Source: Methylomonas rosea
Lineage (GTDB): Bacteria > Pseudomonadota > Gammaproteobacteria > Methylococcales > Methylomonadaceae
Assembly (NCBI RefSeq): GCF_024505055.1
Contig: NZ_JANIBL010000032.1
Coordinates: forward strand, 1 to 54,038
Direction: 5' to 3'
Length of the DNA stretch: 54,038 nt
A model generated the notes under the pieces. That model was given only the letters and a program-made list of their open reading frames with translations. It did not search any database and was not told the DNA's origin. This document shows positions 30,903 through 39,408 of the stretch, piece after piece. Numbering within the stretch: position 1 is the first letter of the stretch; the number at the start of each line of letters is the position of its first letter. Both the position numbers and the translations under genes were made by a program.

Positions 30903-31215
30903 GGGGTATTCCTCCTTTTAGGGTGAGTGCTGATAATTATGGCTTGCATCCTTAGTCGAACGGCGACTGTTCAAATCGACATCGCGTCAAAGTTTTTTTG
31001 TCCGCCAGACCGGGCCGTATTGCAATTACCCAGATCCCTAAGTCAGGCAAATCGCTAAAAGTATGCCCCTCACCTCTACCCTGCACGGGGAAGGGCATTG
31101 CTACTACCAGCTTAATAGTTACAGTTTCTCGCCACTTGCCGTTGAGCCGAAGCCGGCTGTCGCTTACCATGGAAAGACCGACTTCAATTTTTCACAATCT
31201 GACCGGAGATGACCG
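30903..31215. other. Divergent intergenic region with regulatory sequence
   Basis: This 313-bp gap separates the minus-strand VOC operon from plus-strand ychJ. It contains the ECF42-like promoter at 30955-30981. It also holds a GC-rich imperfect hairpin around 31060-31100 (GCCCCTCACC...GGGGAAGGGC), of a type common in dispersed repeats. No gene is seen. Confidence 0.5.
30955..30981 (-). promoter_or_regulatory. ECF42-type promoter candidate for the VOC-DGPF-SRPBCC operon
   Basis: On the minus strand TGTCGA (30976-30981) is followed after exactly 17 bp by CGAC (30955-30958). This agrees with the reported ECF42 promoter pattern of a TGTCGA -35 and a CGA/TC-containing -10. The -10 element is 53 bp upstream of the VOC start. 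Confidence 0.6.
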
Positions 31216-31710
31216 ATGACCCTATGCCCTTGCGGCTCCAAACTGGATTATGCCGAATGCTGCGGCCCGATTATCGACGGTGCGCTGGCGCCCACCGCCG
31301 AAGCCTTGATGCGCTCACGCTACACGGCTTTCGTGCAACGAAAGCTGGATCATGTTGAGCGCACCCATGCGCCGGAGATTAAAGACGACTTTAATCGAGC
31401 GGAAGCCGAGCGGATGGCGGAAGAATGCGAGTGGCGCAGCCTGGAGATTCGCAACGTCACGGAAACCGGCGATACGGCGCAAGTAGAATTCACGATAAAA
31501 TTTCGCCGCGACAAACAGGACAGAGTACAAACCGAGTTAGCCAGTTTCCGCCGCGAAAACGGCGAGTGGCTGTATGTCAGCGGCGATCTCAATCCCAAGG
31601 TGACGCAGCGAGTAGTCAGTAAAGTGGGGCGCAACGATCCCTGTCCGTGCGGGTCGGGTAAAAAAGCCAAAAAATGCTGTGGCACCACGACCGAACTAGA
31701 GCAGGAATGA
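31216..31710 (+). CDS. ychJ: YchJ-family SEC-C motif protein (UPF0225)
   Basis: This 164-aa protein has zinc-binding SEC-C motifs at both ends: [14 protein letters not shown] (residues 4-17) and [14 protein letters not shown] at the C-terminus. Between them is an NTF2-like domain starting [16 protein letters not shown]. This domain order defines YchJ. Molecular function is not established; SEC-C modules bind zinc and partner proteins. GGAG eight bases upstream supports the start. It overlaps the next gene by ATGA. Confidence 0.93.
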   Translation: MTLCPCGSKLDYAECCGPIIDGALAPTAEALMRSRYTAFVQRKLDHVERTHAPEIKDDFNRAEAERMAEECEWRSLEIRNVTETGDTAQVEFTIKFRRDKQDRVQTELASFRRENGEWLYVSGDLNPKVTQRVVSKVGRNDPCPCGSGKKAKKCCGTTTELEQE

Positions 31711-32471
31711 CGCAACGTTTTCACTGCACCGCGTGCGGCAAATGCTGTTACGGACAGTTGCCGCTGACGGTAAACGATGCGTTTAAGCATGCGGACCGCT
31801 TTCCGCTGGCCATGGTCTGGACACCATTACGGCAAGGCAGTAAAGATTTTGCGACGGTGTCCCAGCTGGGAGCCACAATAAAACTGGCCAATCGGAAAGA
31901 ATTGGCGGTATTGATAGTACCCACCGCCTATATTCCGCCCTCGTTTCCGTGCCCAGCGCTGGCGGCCGATAATCTGTGCGGGATTCACGCCGATAAACCC
32001 TCACGCTGCCGAACTATGCCGTTTTACCCGTATCGGGACGAGCAATTTCAGGCCGAGCTATTAAAACCGCAACCCGGTTGGGCCTGCGATACCTCCGAGT
32101 CGGCGCCGCTGGTGTTTGCCGACAAGAAAATTCTGTTTCGCGAAGATTTCGACGCAGAACGGCAGGCATTGGAGGAACAAATCCCACAGATTCGGCGCTA
32201 TGCAGACTATATGTTGAAGTACACACCGCAGTTGGTTGATAACCTCGCCAAAGTGTCGCTCAAACCCAAAGGCGGACAAGTGGTGACCAGCCTGTCGTCA
32301 TTCTTGACCGCGATTCGCCACCCCAACGCCCAACAGATTGCCCGGCAGCAAGTGCCGGTGTTGCAAAGGTACATAGAGAAAACCGCCTCCGCACCCAGCC
32401 TGGTGGAATACCAGCGCCATTACCAGGCCGGGGCCAAAGAAATGCAGTATTTAGCCTGGCAATCGAGATAG
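31707..32471 (+). CDS. YkgJ-type cysteine-cluster (Fe-S/Zn) protein
   Basis: The start is set at ATG 31707, which overlaps the ychJ stop (ATGA); this gives 254 aa beginning [19 protein letters not shown]. The CxxCGKCC cluster with later [16 protein letters not shown] is the YkgJ (CxxCxxCC) zinc/iron-chelating pattern. The C-terminal half is helical without recognised motifs. The function of YkgJ proteins is poorly defined. Coupling to ychJ suggests a shared metal-linked role, which is inference. Confidence 0.85.
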   Translation: MTQRFHCTACGKCCYGQLPLTVNDAFKHADRFPLAMVWTPLRQGSKDFATVSQLGATIKLANRKELAVLIVPTAYIPPSFPCPALAADNLCGIHADKPSRCRTMPFYPYRDEQFQAELLKPQPGWACDTSESAPLVFADKKILFREDFDAERQALEEQIPQIRRYADYMLKYTPQLVDNLAKVSLKPKGGQVVTSLSSFLTAIRHPNAQQIARQQVPVLQRYIEKTASAPSLVEYQRHYQAGAKEMQYLAWQSR

Positions 32472-32869
32472 TTAATCCGCAGATTGTCTGAGGACACAAA
32501 CTCAGCGCGAAGCCCAGTTCTTTCCAGCGGGGCAAGTTTTCAGCTGCTTGCCGGGCTTCGCGATGCTCTGCCGAGCCTGATTGAAATAAAACTGAGGTAT
32601 TTCAAACAGTTACTGTGTTAAATCCCCTAAATCCTGCTGAGTGGACACTATAAACCGCGCAATTGAGAAGGGATATGGGCCTGGCACTAATGCTGCATTA
32701 ACCCTAACAGGTTCGGTTAGCGGTTCAATCAGGCTTGAATAAGCATGGATCCATTCCGTCTCCTAACTCATGACGCGCAGTGTAAACATCTTACGCTCTA
32801 GTAGCCTGTAGAAATCGCCGGATGGTTACACGCGTTTTGTCCCTCAATGTTTATCAGAAGGCATTTTTT
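32472..32869. other. Gene-free gap
   Basis: No gene is seen in this 398-bp region. Near 32551-32580 it contains CTTCGCGATGCTCTGCC, closely similar to TTTCGCGATGCTCTACC at about 33710-33725, so both are copies of one dispersed element. The right end holds the ribosome-binding site (AGAAGG, 32856-32861) of the downstream gene. Confidence 0.5.
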
Positions 32870-33388
32870 ATGAAAAACACCAACAAAGTTTTCGCTCGCA
32901 CCCGGTTATTGCTATCACTGTTACTAGGGGCGCAGCTGTTGCTGACCGCGTCGGCCAGCGCTTGGGCGCATGGCAATGACGGTCGCGATGCCAACCCTAA
33001 TCGCCGCTTGAAGGGAACCTACGGCTTCGCCGCTACCGGATATTTCGGTGCGAATTACGACGCTACTTCCAAAACCACCACCGGTGCGGTCGCCGAACGT
33101 GTTGGCGTCTACAGTTTCGACGGCAAGGGAAACTGCTCGATACACAGTTTGGCCAATAAAGCCGGATTGGCTGCCGGCGTGATCCAGGACACGGCTGATT
33201 GCACCTACGAGGTCTTCGAAGACGGTACAGGACAACTCGACGCGACCCTCGGCGGCAAAACCTTTCTGACTTTTTTCGTGTTGGTAAATCACGACGAAGA
33301 ATTCATGTTTACCCGCCGTGAAGGCACCGATAACCCTGCCGACCAAGGCGGCGCTTCATTGATTTTTGCCATCGCCAAAAAACAATAA
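32870..33388 (+). CDS. Secreted hypothetical protein
   Basis: ATG 32870 with AGAAGG eight bases upstream gives 172 aa; the open frame extends farther 5' without a ribosome-binding site. A signal peptide with a strong hydrophobic core (LLLSLLLGAQLLLTASASAWA) precedes a beta-rich mature domain beginning HGNDGRDANPNRRLKGTYGF. The YSFDGKGNCSIHS and DCTYEVFEDGTG segments resemble small extracellular beta proteins with one disulphide. No family is recognised. It is followed by a clear intrinsic terminator, so it is monocistronic. Confidence 0.75.
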   Translation: MKNTNKVFARTRLLLSLLLGAQLLLTASASAWAHGNDGRDANPNRRLKGTYGFAATGYFGANYDATSKTTTGAVAERVGVYSFDGKGNCSIHSLANKAGLAAGVIQDTADCTYEVFEDGTGQLDATLGGKTFLTFFVLVNHDEEFMFTRREGTDNPADQGGASLIFAIAKKQ

Positions 33389-33759
33389 AGCTAAGCCGGG
33401 TTTATGCGCAGGTATAGACCCGGCTTTTTATTGGCAGAAACCGGATTTTTGCAATTGTCAGTTAAATCTCATAATCGATGAGGTCACACCAGTTGGCTAA
33501 TTGAGAAAATGCTTAGCGGACTGGTCCGACCCACAAGCGACTTTCGCTCTAGTTTTTCTAATGTCCGCAAAACGATAGTAATCCGACGTTAGGTTTGCAG
33601 TAGTAGGCTGGGTTGAATGATAATGAAACCCAGCTTGGAGGCTGATAAATTTCTAATCCAAAGAGATGTTTGAACGTAAAAATTCGATTATTTCAAAGCA
33701 TTTGCTGGGTTTCGCGATGCTCTACCCAGCCCGGTCCTAATATAATAAGGTTAAAAATC
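33389..33759. other. Gap with terminator and repeat fragments
   Basis: Besides the terminator, this 371-bp region contains the hairpin CTGGGTT/AACCCAG (about 33609-33635) and a second CGCGATGCTCT element at about 33711. Both resemble the GGTTGGGTT-type repeats. AAGG at 33747-33750 serves the next gene. No gene is seen. Confidence 0.5.
33393..33429 (+). terminator. Intrinsic terminator of the secreted-protein gene
   Basis: AAGCCGGGT (33393-33401) pairs exactly with ACCCGGCTT (33418-33426) and is followed by a T-run (CTTTTTATT). This is a classical Rho-independent terminator just after the stop. Confidence 0.88.
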
Positions 33760-34506
33760 ATGTCAGTTTCCCCGTTATCGGTAGATATTAGAAGATATGC
33801 AATAGAAGTAATTGATTGCAGGCATTGTAATAAAGTATTTCAGACATCAGAAAAACACCTATGTAAAGCCTTGCTATGTCAGTCTTGTTTTGATAGTAGA
33901 GAGTTATATAGACAAGAGTTTAAAAAGAAACATGGGCAATTATATTCAACGGAAAAAACTGAGTGGAATATTTTGGGTGATAAATATGGTGATGAGAGGA
34001 ATATAAAAACGGTTGTCTGTGCATTTTGTGGAGTTATATATGATCTTATTCCACTGAAATACCCTGAGTTAGATTTTGATGCTCAGAAAACTAATTATCA
34101 AGAAGATTTGATTAGGTATAACATGTGTATGGAGTTAAGGAAACGAACTAAGCCTGATCAAGAATTACCTAAAATGCCACCATTTAAACCTGTAATATTT
34201 GATTTCACAAACGCCAAAAAAGGATGGAAGAATGAAATTTTATGTCAAACTTGCTTTAATAATATTCAGGTTGGATATGAAGATGAGTTGAATAACGCCA
34301 ATGATAAAGAATCAGTGATGATCCAAGTTGCTGTTGAGAGAAAACGATTAAAAGATATAGAAGATTATAAAGCTATGAAGCGGAATAGCCGCACATTAAT
34401 CGTAGTATATGTTTTCATATTTTTCATGCTTGTGTCAGCAATTTCAAGTATGTGCTCTGTTCCTGATAGAAACTTAGAACCAACAGATATGTATTTCAGA
34501 AGATAA
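33760..34506 (+). CDS. AT-rich hypothetical protein with zinc-ribbon-like Cys pairs and C-terminal TM helix
   Basis: ATG 33760 (AAGG nine bases upstream) gives 248 aa; the ORF extends 90 bases upstream into repeat DNA. CRHCNKVF...LLCQSCF and CAFCGVI...ILCQTCF form two CxxC pairs each, suggesting zinc ribbons. The middle is charged and helical. A hydrophobic helix near residues 213-233 (LIVVYVFIFFMLVSAISSM) ends the protein, so it is probably tail-anchored with the Cys domains in the cytoplasm. Codon usage is much more AT-rich than neighbours, an indication of recent acquisition. Family unknown. Confidence 0.7.
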   Translation: MSVSPLSVDIRRYAIEVIDCRHCNKVFQTSEKHLCKALLCQSCFDSRELYRQEFKKKHGQLYSTEKTEWNILGDKYGDERNIKTVVCAFCGVIYDLIPLKYPELDFDAQKTNYQEDLIRYNMCMELRKRTKPDQELPKMPPFKPVIFDFTNAKKGWKNEILCQTCFNNIQVGYEDELNNANDKESVMIQVAVERKRLKDIEDYKAMKRNSRTLIVVYVFIFFMLVSAISSMCSVPDRNLEPTDMYFRR

Positions 34507-34884
34507 TGTTTTGTAACAAGATTTATTTTTAATAATAGCATGCAGATATCCATACTTTACAAGCTGTTGAGAGAATATCATTCCTTAACAGCTTGTTGAA
34601 ATTCTATATTTAACGCGTTAGGGAGTCTCTGGTTAATTCTTTGTCTTGAATTTCAGCGCCAATTAAATCAATGGCTTGCGCATCGATTTTTCTTGAAAAA
34701 CTGCATTAATCAGAAGTTTCTTTAAACCAGGAATGTGTAAAAAAGATGCATCAAGAATTATGGGCTCACCAGTTAGAACCAAATTTTCGGGTTCCAGAGA
34801 AGCTTGGCACTATTGTAGAGCTGGTCCTAAAATTTATAATAACCAGGGCGGATTCAATAATTTATTCATTAAATTTTAAAAATC
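34507..34884. other. AT-rich gap between two accessory genes
   Basis: This 378-bp region holds a perfect hairpin, CAAGCTGTT/AACAGCTTG (34560-34595), downstream of the zinc-ribbon gene; it is terminator-like but lacks a dense T-run. The rest is low-GC sequence with no gene longer than a few dozen codons. Confidence 0.5.
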
Positions 34885-35577
34885 ATGTTAAGTATTTCAT
34901 TTGATCAGTTAAGTCGTGATGATGATTTTCTGATTGACCTGGGTAATGGGGTTTGGCTTATGGACAACCATAAATGGGCTTTACTCGTTTGGGAAGAAAC
35001 ACATAATAATTTTAACTCGTCAAAATTTTCACTAATTCATGTTGATTATCACTGGGATGGAGGGTATGACTTTTATGATTCTGACGATGAAGAACAAGAT
35101 CTGATTTCAGCAAATATTGAAAGAATTAAACAATTTATACATGAAGAAAAACTGATTCGTTATGATTCTTTTATTTCACCAGCTATAGCTAGAGGATATA
35201 TCGCTGAGATACATTTTTATTGCAAACAAAATGATTTTAGTGATATTGGAATTGATGCCGGTCTTCTTTTAAAAATGAATACACATCAGCATATATATAA
35301 CACGTTTGATTCGTTATTCAACCATCAATCAAAATATCCTGTAATATTTGACTTGTGTCTAGATTTATTTAATAACTCGACGATATTGTATATGGGCGAG
35401 TTATGGTCTGAAAATATGATAATTGCATTTCTTAATGGCCTTAAGGAGACAATAAAAAATGCTCGCGTTGTTACTGTCTCATTATCGTTTGGTTTTTCTG
35501 GAACGGAGGAAGATACTCGATATTTAGCCAAATTGGTCATTCCATTAATTAAAAAATGGCGGAAAACAGAGGCATAA
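34885..35577 (+). CDS. UPF0489-like protein (arginase/deacetylase-type metal motif)
   Basis: This 230-aa protein has VWLMDNHKWALLVWEE followed by SLIHVDYHWDGGYDF, the pattern of UPF0489 proteins (a D/E-N/D-H segment, then H-x-D-x-H). HxDxH is typical of binuclear-metal arginase/deacetylase folds. The C-terminal region (VTVSLSFGFSGTEEDTRYLAKLVIPLI) fits the late strand and helix of such folds. The gene is strongly AT-rich like its upstream neighbour and unlike the rest of the window, so it was probably gained. A metal-dependent hydrolase is a fold-level guess. Confidence 0.65.
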   Translation: MLSISFDQLSRDDDFLIDLGNGVWLMDNHKWALLVWEETHNNFNSSKFSLIHVDYHWDGGYDFYDSDDEEQDLISANIERIKQFIHEEKLIRYDSFISPAIARGYIAEIHFYCKQNDFSDIGIDAGLLLKMNTHQHIYNTFDSLFNHQSKYPVIFDLCLDLFNNSTILYMGELWSENMIIAFLNGLKETIKNARVVTVSLSFGFSGTEEDTRYLAKLVIPLIKKWRKTEA

Positions 35578-35955
35578 ACAATTTTTTGTAACTAAGTTAT
35601 TATTCAAGCAAGCAAGTAGCCTCGATGGAATCGAGGTTTCGAAGGCCAGCTCCTTTTAATTGCCTATGTGGGTTTGATGGCCGGCAGGCCGACGCTCTCG
35701 ATTCCGCTAACGCTGCATTGAGGCTACAACGGCTCAACTTCAATGGACGCAAGGAATGGGGATGGTGGCGTATCGGCGCAATGCCGTGGCGGGTGGCACC
35801 TTTTTTTTTACGTCGGGTGGGTTTTGGCCGAACTTGCTCCACCAGAATGGAGGGGCGCAAAACTTTTCATTTGTTGTGTCAAAAAGCGCGTCTGGTGCGC
35901 AACTCAAATAATGACATAGCTCTTTAAAAGCAATCGCCCATGTTTTCTAGTGTTG
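35578..35955. other. Gap containing the GTAGCCTCGAT repeat
   Basis: The 378-bp space between the UPF0489-like gene and the sigma-factor 3' end holds the palindromic repeat at 35616-35727. The remaining right half (35728-35955) shows no feature I can support. No gene is seen. Confidence 0.4.
35616..35727. repeat. REP/MITE-like palindrome with GTAGCCTCGAT ends
   Basis: GTAGCCTCGAT (35616-35626) and ATTGAGGCTAC (35717-35727) are inverted with one mismatch. Inside, CCTCGA/TCGAGG makes a short hairpin, and GATTCCGCTAACGCTGCATTGAGG is a block often seen in such elements. It marks the right end of the AT-rich accessory segment. Confidence 0.7.
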
Positions 35956-37197
35956 TCACCCGACACGGATTTCGCGCAATCTGCGCGCCAAAAAGCGCCG
36001 CTCCGGTTCCTGACGTGTCAAAGCCAGGGCTTGCTCATATGCTGTGATCGCTTCGTCGGTTCTGCCCAGACGTCGGTACAAGTCTGCTCTCGCCGCGTGC
36101 GCCAGATGGTAATCGGTAAGGTCGCCGTTCTGTAAAATTGCGTCGATCAAAACCAGTCCGGCGGCTGGTCCATCCCGCATTGCTACCGCCACGGCCCGGT
36201 TTAACTCGATCACCGGCGAGGCATCGATGCGCAATAACACGTCGTAGAGTGCGACGATTTGCGGCCAGTCCGTGGCGGCGGCATGGCTGGCGTTGGCGTG
36301 CACCGCGGCGATGGCGGCTTGCACGGCATAAGGGCCATAGCGCTGCGACACCAAGGCCCGCTGCACCAATGCCGAACCTTCCGCGATGCGTTCCTTATCC
36401 CACAACGTGCGGTCTTGGTCGTCCAGCAAAATCAGTTCGCCGTCGGGTCCGGTTCTGGCGGCGCGGCGCGATTCGTGCAACAGCATTAAGGCCAATAAGC
36501 CTTGCGCTTCCGGCTCAGGCAGTAACTCGACCAACAAACGTGCCAAGCGTATCGCTTCTTCCGACAAATCGTGCCGGGTTAGCGTAGCGCCGGATGAGGC
36601 GGAATAGCCTTCGTTGAACACCAGATAAACTACCCGTAGCACCGAATCCAGGCGCTGCGGTAGTTCGGCCGGCGACGGTACCTGATAAGGTATGCGGGCC
36701 TCGCGGATCTTGGTTTTAGCGCGGACGATGCGTTGCGCCAGCGTCGGTGTCGGCGTCAAAAAGGCGCGGGCGATTTCTTCGGTGGCCAGGCCGCAGACTT
36801 CGCGTAGCGTCAATGCGACTTGCGCATCCGGGGATAAGGCCGGATGGCAGCAGGTAAATATAAGTCGCAGGCGGTCGTCTTCCAGGCCTTCGTCATCCGT
36901 GTCGTCGGTTTCGCTGGTCGGATCGGCCAGGGTATCGGTATCCTCCAGCACGTCGAAGCGGGCTTGCCGGCGCAGGTTGTCGATGGCCTTGAAGCGGCCG
37001 GCCGACACCAACCAGGCGTGCGGATTGGCCGGTACGCCGTCGCGCGGCCATTGTTCGAGAGCGGCCCGAAACGCATCGTGCAACGCCTCCTCGGCAACAT
37101 CGAAATCGCCGAGCAGCCGAATCAAGGTTGCCAGCACGTGGCGGGATTCGCTTTGGTAGATGGCGTCGATTTTCTCGCGCACTGTCGTTTCGTCCAT
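35956..37197 (-). CDS. ECF42-type RNA polymerase sigma factor with C-terminal TPR-like extension
   Basis: This 413-aa ECF sigma factor has sigma-2 (YQSESRHVLATLIRLLGDFDVAEEALHDAF, then NPHAWLVSAGRFKAIDNLRR), an acidic linker (TSETDDTDDEGLEDDRLRL), sigma-4 (ALTLREVCGLATEEIARAFL), and about 230 extra residues. The extension contains VYLVFNEGYSASSG and repeats ending DLYRRLGRTDEAITAYEQAL (TPR-like). This layout is diagnostic for ECF42, whose extension is needed for activity and which has no anti-sigma factor. The gene follows marR after 8 bp. Its expected DGPF partner is 5.6 kb away. Confidence 0.93.
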   Translation of the reverse strand: MDETTVREKIDAIYQSESRHVLATLIRLLGDFDVAEEALHDAFRAALEQWPRDGVPANPHAWLVSAGRFKAIDNLRRQARFDVLEDTDTLADPTSETDDTDDEGLEDDRLRLIFTCCHPALSPDAQVALTLREVCGLATEEIARAFLTPTPTLAQRIVRAKTKIREARIPYQVPSPAELPQRLDSVLRVVYLVFNEGYSASSGATLTRHDLSEEAIRLARLLVELLPEPEAQGLLALMLLHESRRAARTGPDGELILLDDQDRTLWDKERIAEGSALVQRALVSQRYGPYAVQAAIAAVHANASHAAATDWPQIVALYDVLLRIDASPVIELNRAVAVAMRDGPAAGLVLIDAILQNGDLTDYHLAHAARADLYRRLGRTDEAITAYEQALALTRQEPERRFLARRLREIRVG

Positions 37198-37205
37198 ATC
37201 GGCTT

Positions 37206-37688
37206 TCAGCCTTGTGCGCTCAAGCTACGCATCACTTGATGCCAGCCGGCCTCGGCGTTGGTGCCGACTTGCGCGAATACCGTTTGCAGCTGCTGCATTT
37301 GCGTACCGGTCAGTTGCGCTTCCAATTCCGCTCCAGCTGGCGTCAAGCTGAGTTCGCGCACCCGTTTGTCGTGCGTGGCGGTGTCTATCATGACCAGCTG
37401 CATGTCCATTAACTGCCGCAACGGCGCGTTCAGGGCTTGCTTGCTGACGCTGAGCATGCCCAGCAGCGCATTCACGGAAATCCGCGGATTGCGGCCGACG
37501 AAATACAAAATTCGGTGATGCACTCTCCCCAGTCCGCGCTCGGCCAGGATGCGATCCGGCTGTACGGTAAAGGCGCGATAGCCGAAGTAAAACTGTTCGA
37601 TAGCCAATCGCAACGCGTCTTCGCGCATGCTCGGCGTCAATGTTTCATCAAGCGGGGGATTATCGATAGCGGATATTTGGTCAACCAT
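37206..37688 (-). CDS. MarR-family winged-helix transcriptional regulator
   Basis: This 160-aa dimeric repressor has the core wing region LGRVHHRILYFVGRNPRISVNALLGMLSVSKQALNAPLRQL (helices 2-4) followed by the wing VMIDTATHDKRVRELSLTPAG. It is divergent from an aminotransferase gene. Palindromes at 37680-37694 (covering its own start codon) and 37728-37742 are probable operators. A TATAAT on the minus strand (37695-37700) would place transcription start at about the ATG, giving a leaderless mRNA. It precedes the ECF42 gene by 8 bp and is probably co-transcribed with it. Confidence 0.9.
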   Translation of the reverse strand: MVDQISAIDNPPLDETLTPSMREDALRLAIEQFYFGYRAFTVQPDRILAERGLGRVHHRILYFVGRNPRISVNALLGMLSVSKQALNAPLRQLMDMQLVMIDTATHDKRVRELSLTPAGAELEAQLTGTQMQQLQTVFAQVGTNAEAGWHQVMRSLSAQG

Positions 37689-37742
37689 GTTGACATTATA
37701 GGCAGGTGGCCGTTAGCATGGCTATAGGTCAACTTTATTGAC
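37680..37742. promoter_or_regulatory. Divergent marR/aminotransferase promoters with two GTCAAC palindromes
   Basis: Operator 1 is GTCAAC-CAT-GTTGAC (37680-37694), a perfect inverted repeat containing the marR start codon. Operator 2 is GTCAA-CTTTA-TTGAC (37728-37742). On plus, TTGACA (37690-37695) with TAGCAT at 37714-37719 (18-bp spacer) is a plausible aminotransferase promoter. On minus, TATAAT lies at 37695-37700. Repressor bound at both would block both promoters. Confidence 0.65.
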
Positions 37743-37759
37743 ATTTATCAGCGCCTGCC

Positions 37760-38920
37760 ATGAACTCATTTTTACTGCAACACCCTATCCGCTTTTCCAC
37801 TCGTACCCAAGATCTGCATCCTTCGCCGATCCGCGAAATACTGGCCGTGGTAGACCGCCCTGGCATGATTTCCTTTGCGGGCGGCTTGCCGTCGCTGGAA
37901 AGCTTTCCGCAATTCAACCTGCAAGCCATGCCGCAGCATATGCTGCAATACGGCGCCAGTGAGGGCGAAGCGGAATTGCGCGAGCGGATCGCCGAAGACA
38001 TGCAAAGCTTGGGGCTGCAATGTTCAGCCGAACAAGTGTTGATCCTGTCAGGATCACAGCAAGGCATCGATTTGGTCGCTAAATTGTTCATCGATCCCGG
38101 CACGTCGGTGGCCGTGGAAGCGCCGACTTATCTGGCGGCTCTGCAGGTGTTTCGGTTTTTCGGCGCGCGCTTTGTCGCTTATGATGCCGGGGCTCCCGAT
38201 CCGGATACTTTTAAGCGGGAAAAGCCGGCGTTTGCTTATGCGATACCGACGTTTCAGAATCCCAGCGGTCGTTGCCTGGATGTAACGGAACGCGCTGTCT
38301 TGGCCGCTGCTTGCGATGCGGCGAATATTCCTTTGTTTGAAGATGACCCTTACCGCGATCTGGTATACGACGACTGCGAGCGCAGGCCGGTGTGTGCGCA
38401 GTTGCAACACGCGCCATGGATTTATCAAGGCTCGTTTTCGAAAAGCTTGGCGCCGGGCTTACGTCTGGGTTATCTGGTGGCGTCGCCGGAATTAATACCG
38501 TTTTTGACCCGGCTGAAACAGGCGGCCGATTTACACAGCAATCGCATTAGTCAATGGTTGGTGCTGCAACAACTGAATGATTCGGGCCGAACCCAGCAGT
38601 TGGTGGAGTTGGCCGAACATTATCGTCAGCGCCGCGATGCATTTGAAGCCGCGTTGCACCGGCATTTTTCCGATCTGGCCAGTTGGCAAACCCCGCCCGG
38701 CGGCTTGTTTTTCTGGCTGACGCTGAACCATCAAGTCGATACCCGCCAGCTGTTGCCCAAAGCCATAAAAGCAGGCGTGGCGTTTATGCCCGGCGAACCG
38801 TTTTTGCCGATGGACGTTGAGGCCAGTGGTCAGCTGCGCCTGAATTTCAGTCACGCCGACGCAGAACAGGCCGAGCGTGGTCTGCGGATATTGGCTGAGC
38901 TGGTTCGGGAGTTCGTTTGA
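37760..38920 (+). CDS. PLP-dependent class I/II aminotransferase (2-aminoadipate/LysN-like)
   Basis: This 386-aa fold-type I aminotransferase shows the N-terminal PSPIREILAVVDRPGMISFAGGLP block, ILSGSQQGIDLVAKLF, YAIPTFQNPSGRCL (Asn contacting the PLP ring oxygen) and the Schiff-base lysine in YQGSFSKSLAPGLRLGYL. This arrangement matches the MocR-effector/LysN/KAT branch rather than AspC. It lacks a helix-turn-helix domain, so it is a free enzyme. It is probably controlled by the divergent MarR. Substrate is uncertain; alpha-aminoadipate, aromatic or branched amino acids are possible. Confidence 0.9.
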   Translation: MNSFLLQHPIRFSTRTQDLHPSPIREILAVVDRPGMISFAGGLPSLESFPQFNLQAMPQHMLQYGASEGEAELRERIAEDMQSLGLQCSAEQVLILSGSQQGIDLVAKLFIDPGTSVAVEAPTYLAALQVFRFFGARFVAYDAGAPDPDTFKREKPAFAYAIPTFQNPSGRCLDVTERAVLAAACDAANIPLFEDDPYRDLVYDDCERRPVCAQLQHAPWIYQGSFSKSLAPGLRLGYLVASPELIPFLTRLKQAADLHSNRISQWLVLQQLNDSGRTQQLVELAEHYRQRRDAFEAALHRHFSDLASWQTPPGGLFFWLTLNHQVDTRQLLPKAIKAGVAFMPGEPFLPMDVEASGQLRLNFSHADAEQAERGLRILAELVREFV

Positions 38921-38939
38921 TATAGCTTCCGCCCAGTTG

Positions 38940-38975
38940 TTGACAAAGTCCATAAATAGACTTATTTTAAAATAA
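38940..38975 (+). promoter_or_regulatory. Promoter and palindromic operator of the Xre/RES toxin-antitoxin operon
   Basis: TTGACA (38940-38945), a 17-bp spacer and TATTTT (38963-38968) form a likely promoter. The -10 is embedded in TTATTTTAAAATAA (38962-38975), a perfect 14-bp palindrome suited to autorepression by the Xre antitoxin. GGAGG (38995-38999) follows as the ribosome-binding site. Confidence 0.65.
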
Positions 38976-39003
38976 AGTTTAGATAAGTTGTTTTGGAGGG
39001 CTT

Positions 39004-39408
39004 ATGTTGTCAACAGCTCATGCGCAATTACCCGCCGACAGCGCGATGGTGGCCGGCGCCGCGTTACGTACTTTTTTTAATATCGCCGATACGTGGCGTT
39101 TGAATGTCGAACAGGCCATGGTGCTATTGGGGCTGGATTCGCGCAGCACCTATTTCAAATGGAAGAAAAACCCGGAAACGGCCAGTCTGAATGCCGATAA
39201 ATTGGAAAGGCTGTCGTATATCTTCGGCATTTATAAGGCCTTGCAGATTTTGCTGCCTAAACCCGAAGCGGCGGATGGTTGGTTGCACCAGCCCAATCAG
39301 GCCGCGCTGTTTTCCGGGCAAACCGCTTTGCAACGTATGCTGTCCGGACGGGTGGCGGATTTATATGTGGTGCGCCAGTATCTGGATGCGCAATGCGGTT
39401 GGGCCTAA
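39004..39408 (+). CDS. Xre/MbcA/ParS-type antitoxin (DUF2384)
   Basis: This 134-aa antitoxin has an N-terminal helix-turn-helix (TWRLNVEQAMVLLGLDSRSTYFKWKKN) followed by the toxin-binding MbcA/ParS domain (LERLSYIFGIYKALQILLP, then WLHQPNQAALFSGQTALQRML). Xre-RES partners are known: the antitoxin represses its own operon and blocks the RES active site. GGAGG precedes the start. Its stop overlaps the toxin gene by 16 bases. Confidence 0.92.
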   Translation: MLSTAHAQLPADSAMVAGAALRTFFNIADTWRLNVEQAMVLLGLDSRSTYFKWKKNPETASLNADKLERLSYIFGIYKALQILLPKPEAADGWLHQPNQAALFSGQTALQRMLSGRVADLYVVRQYLDAQCGWA

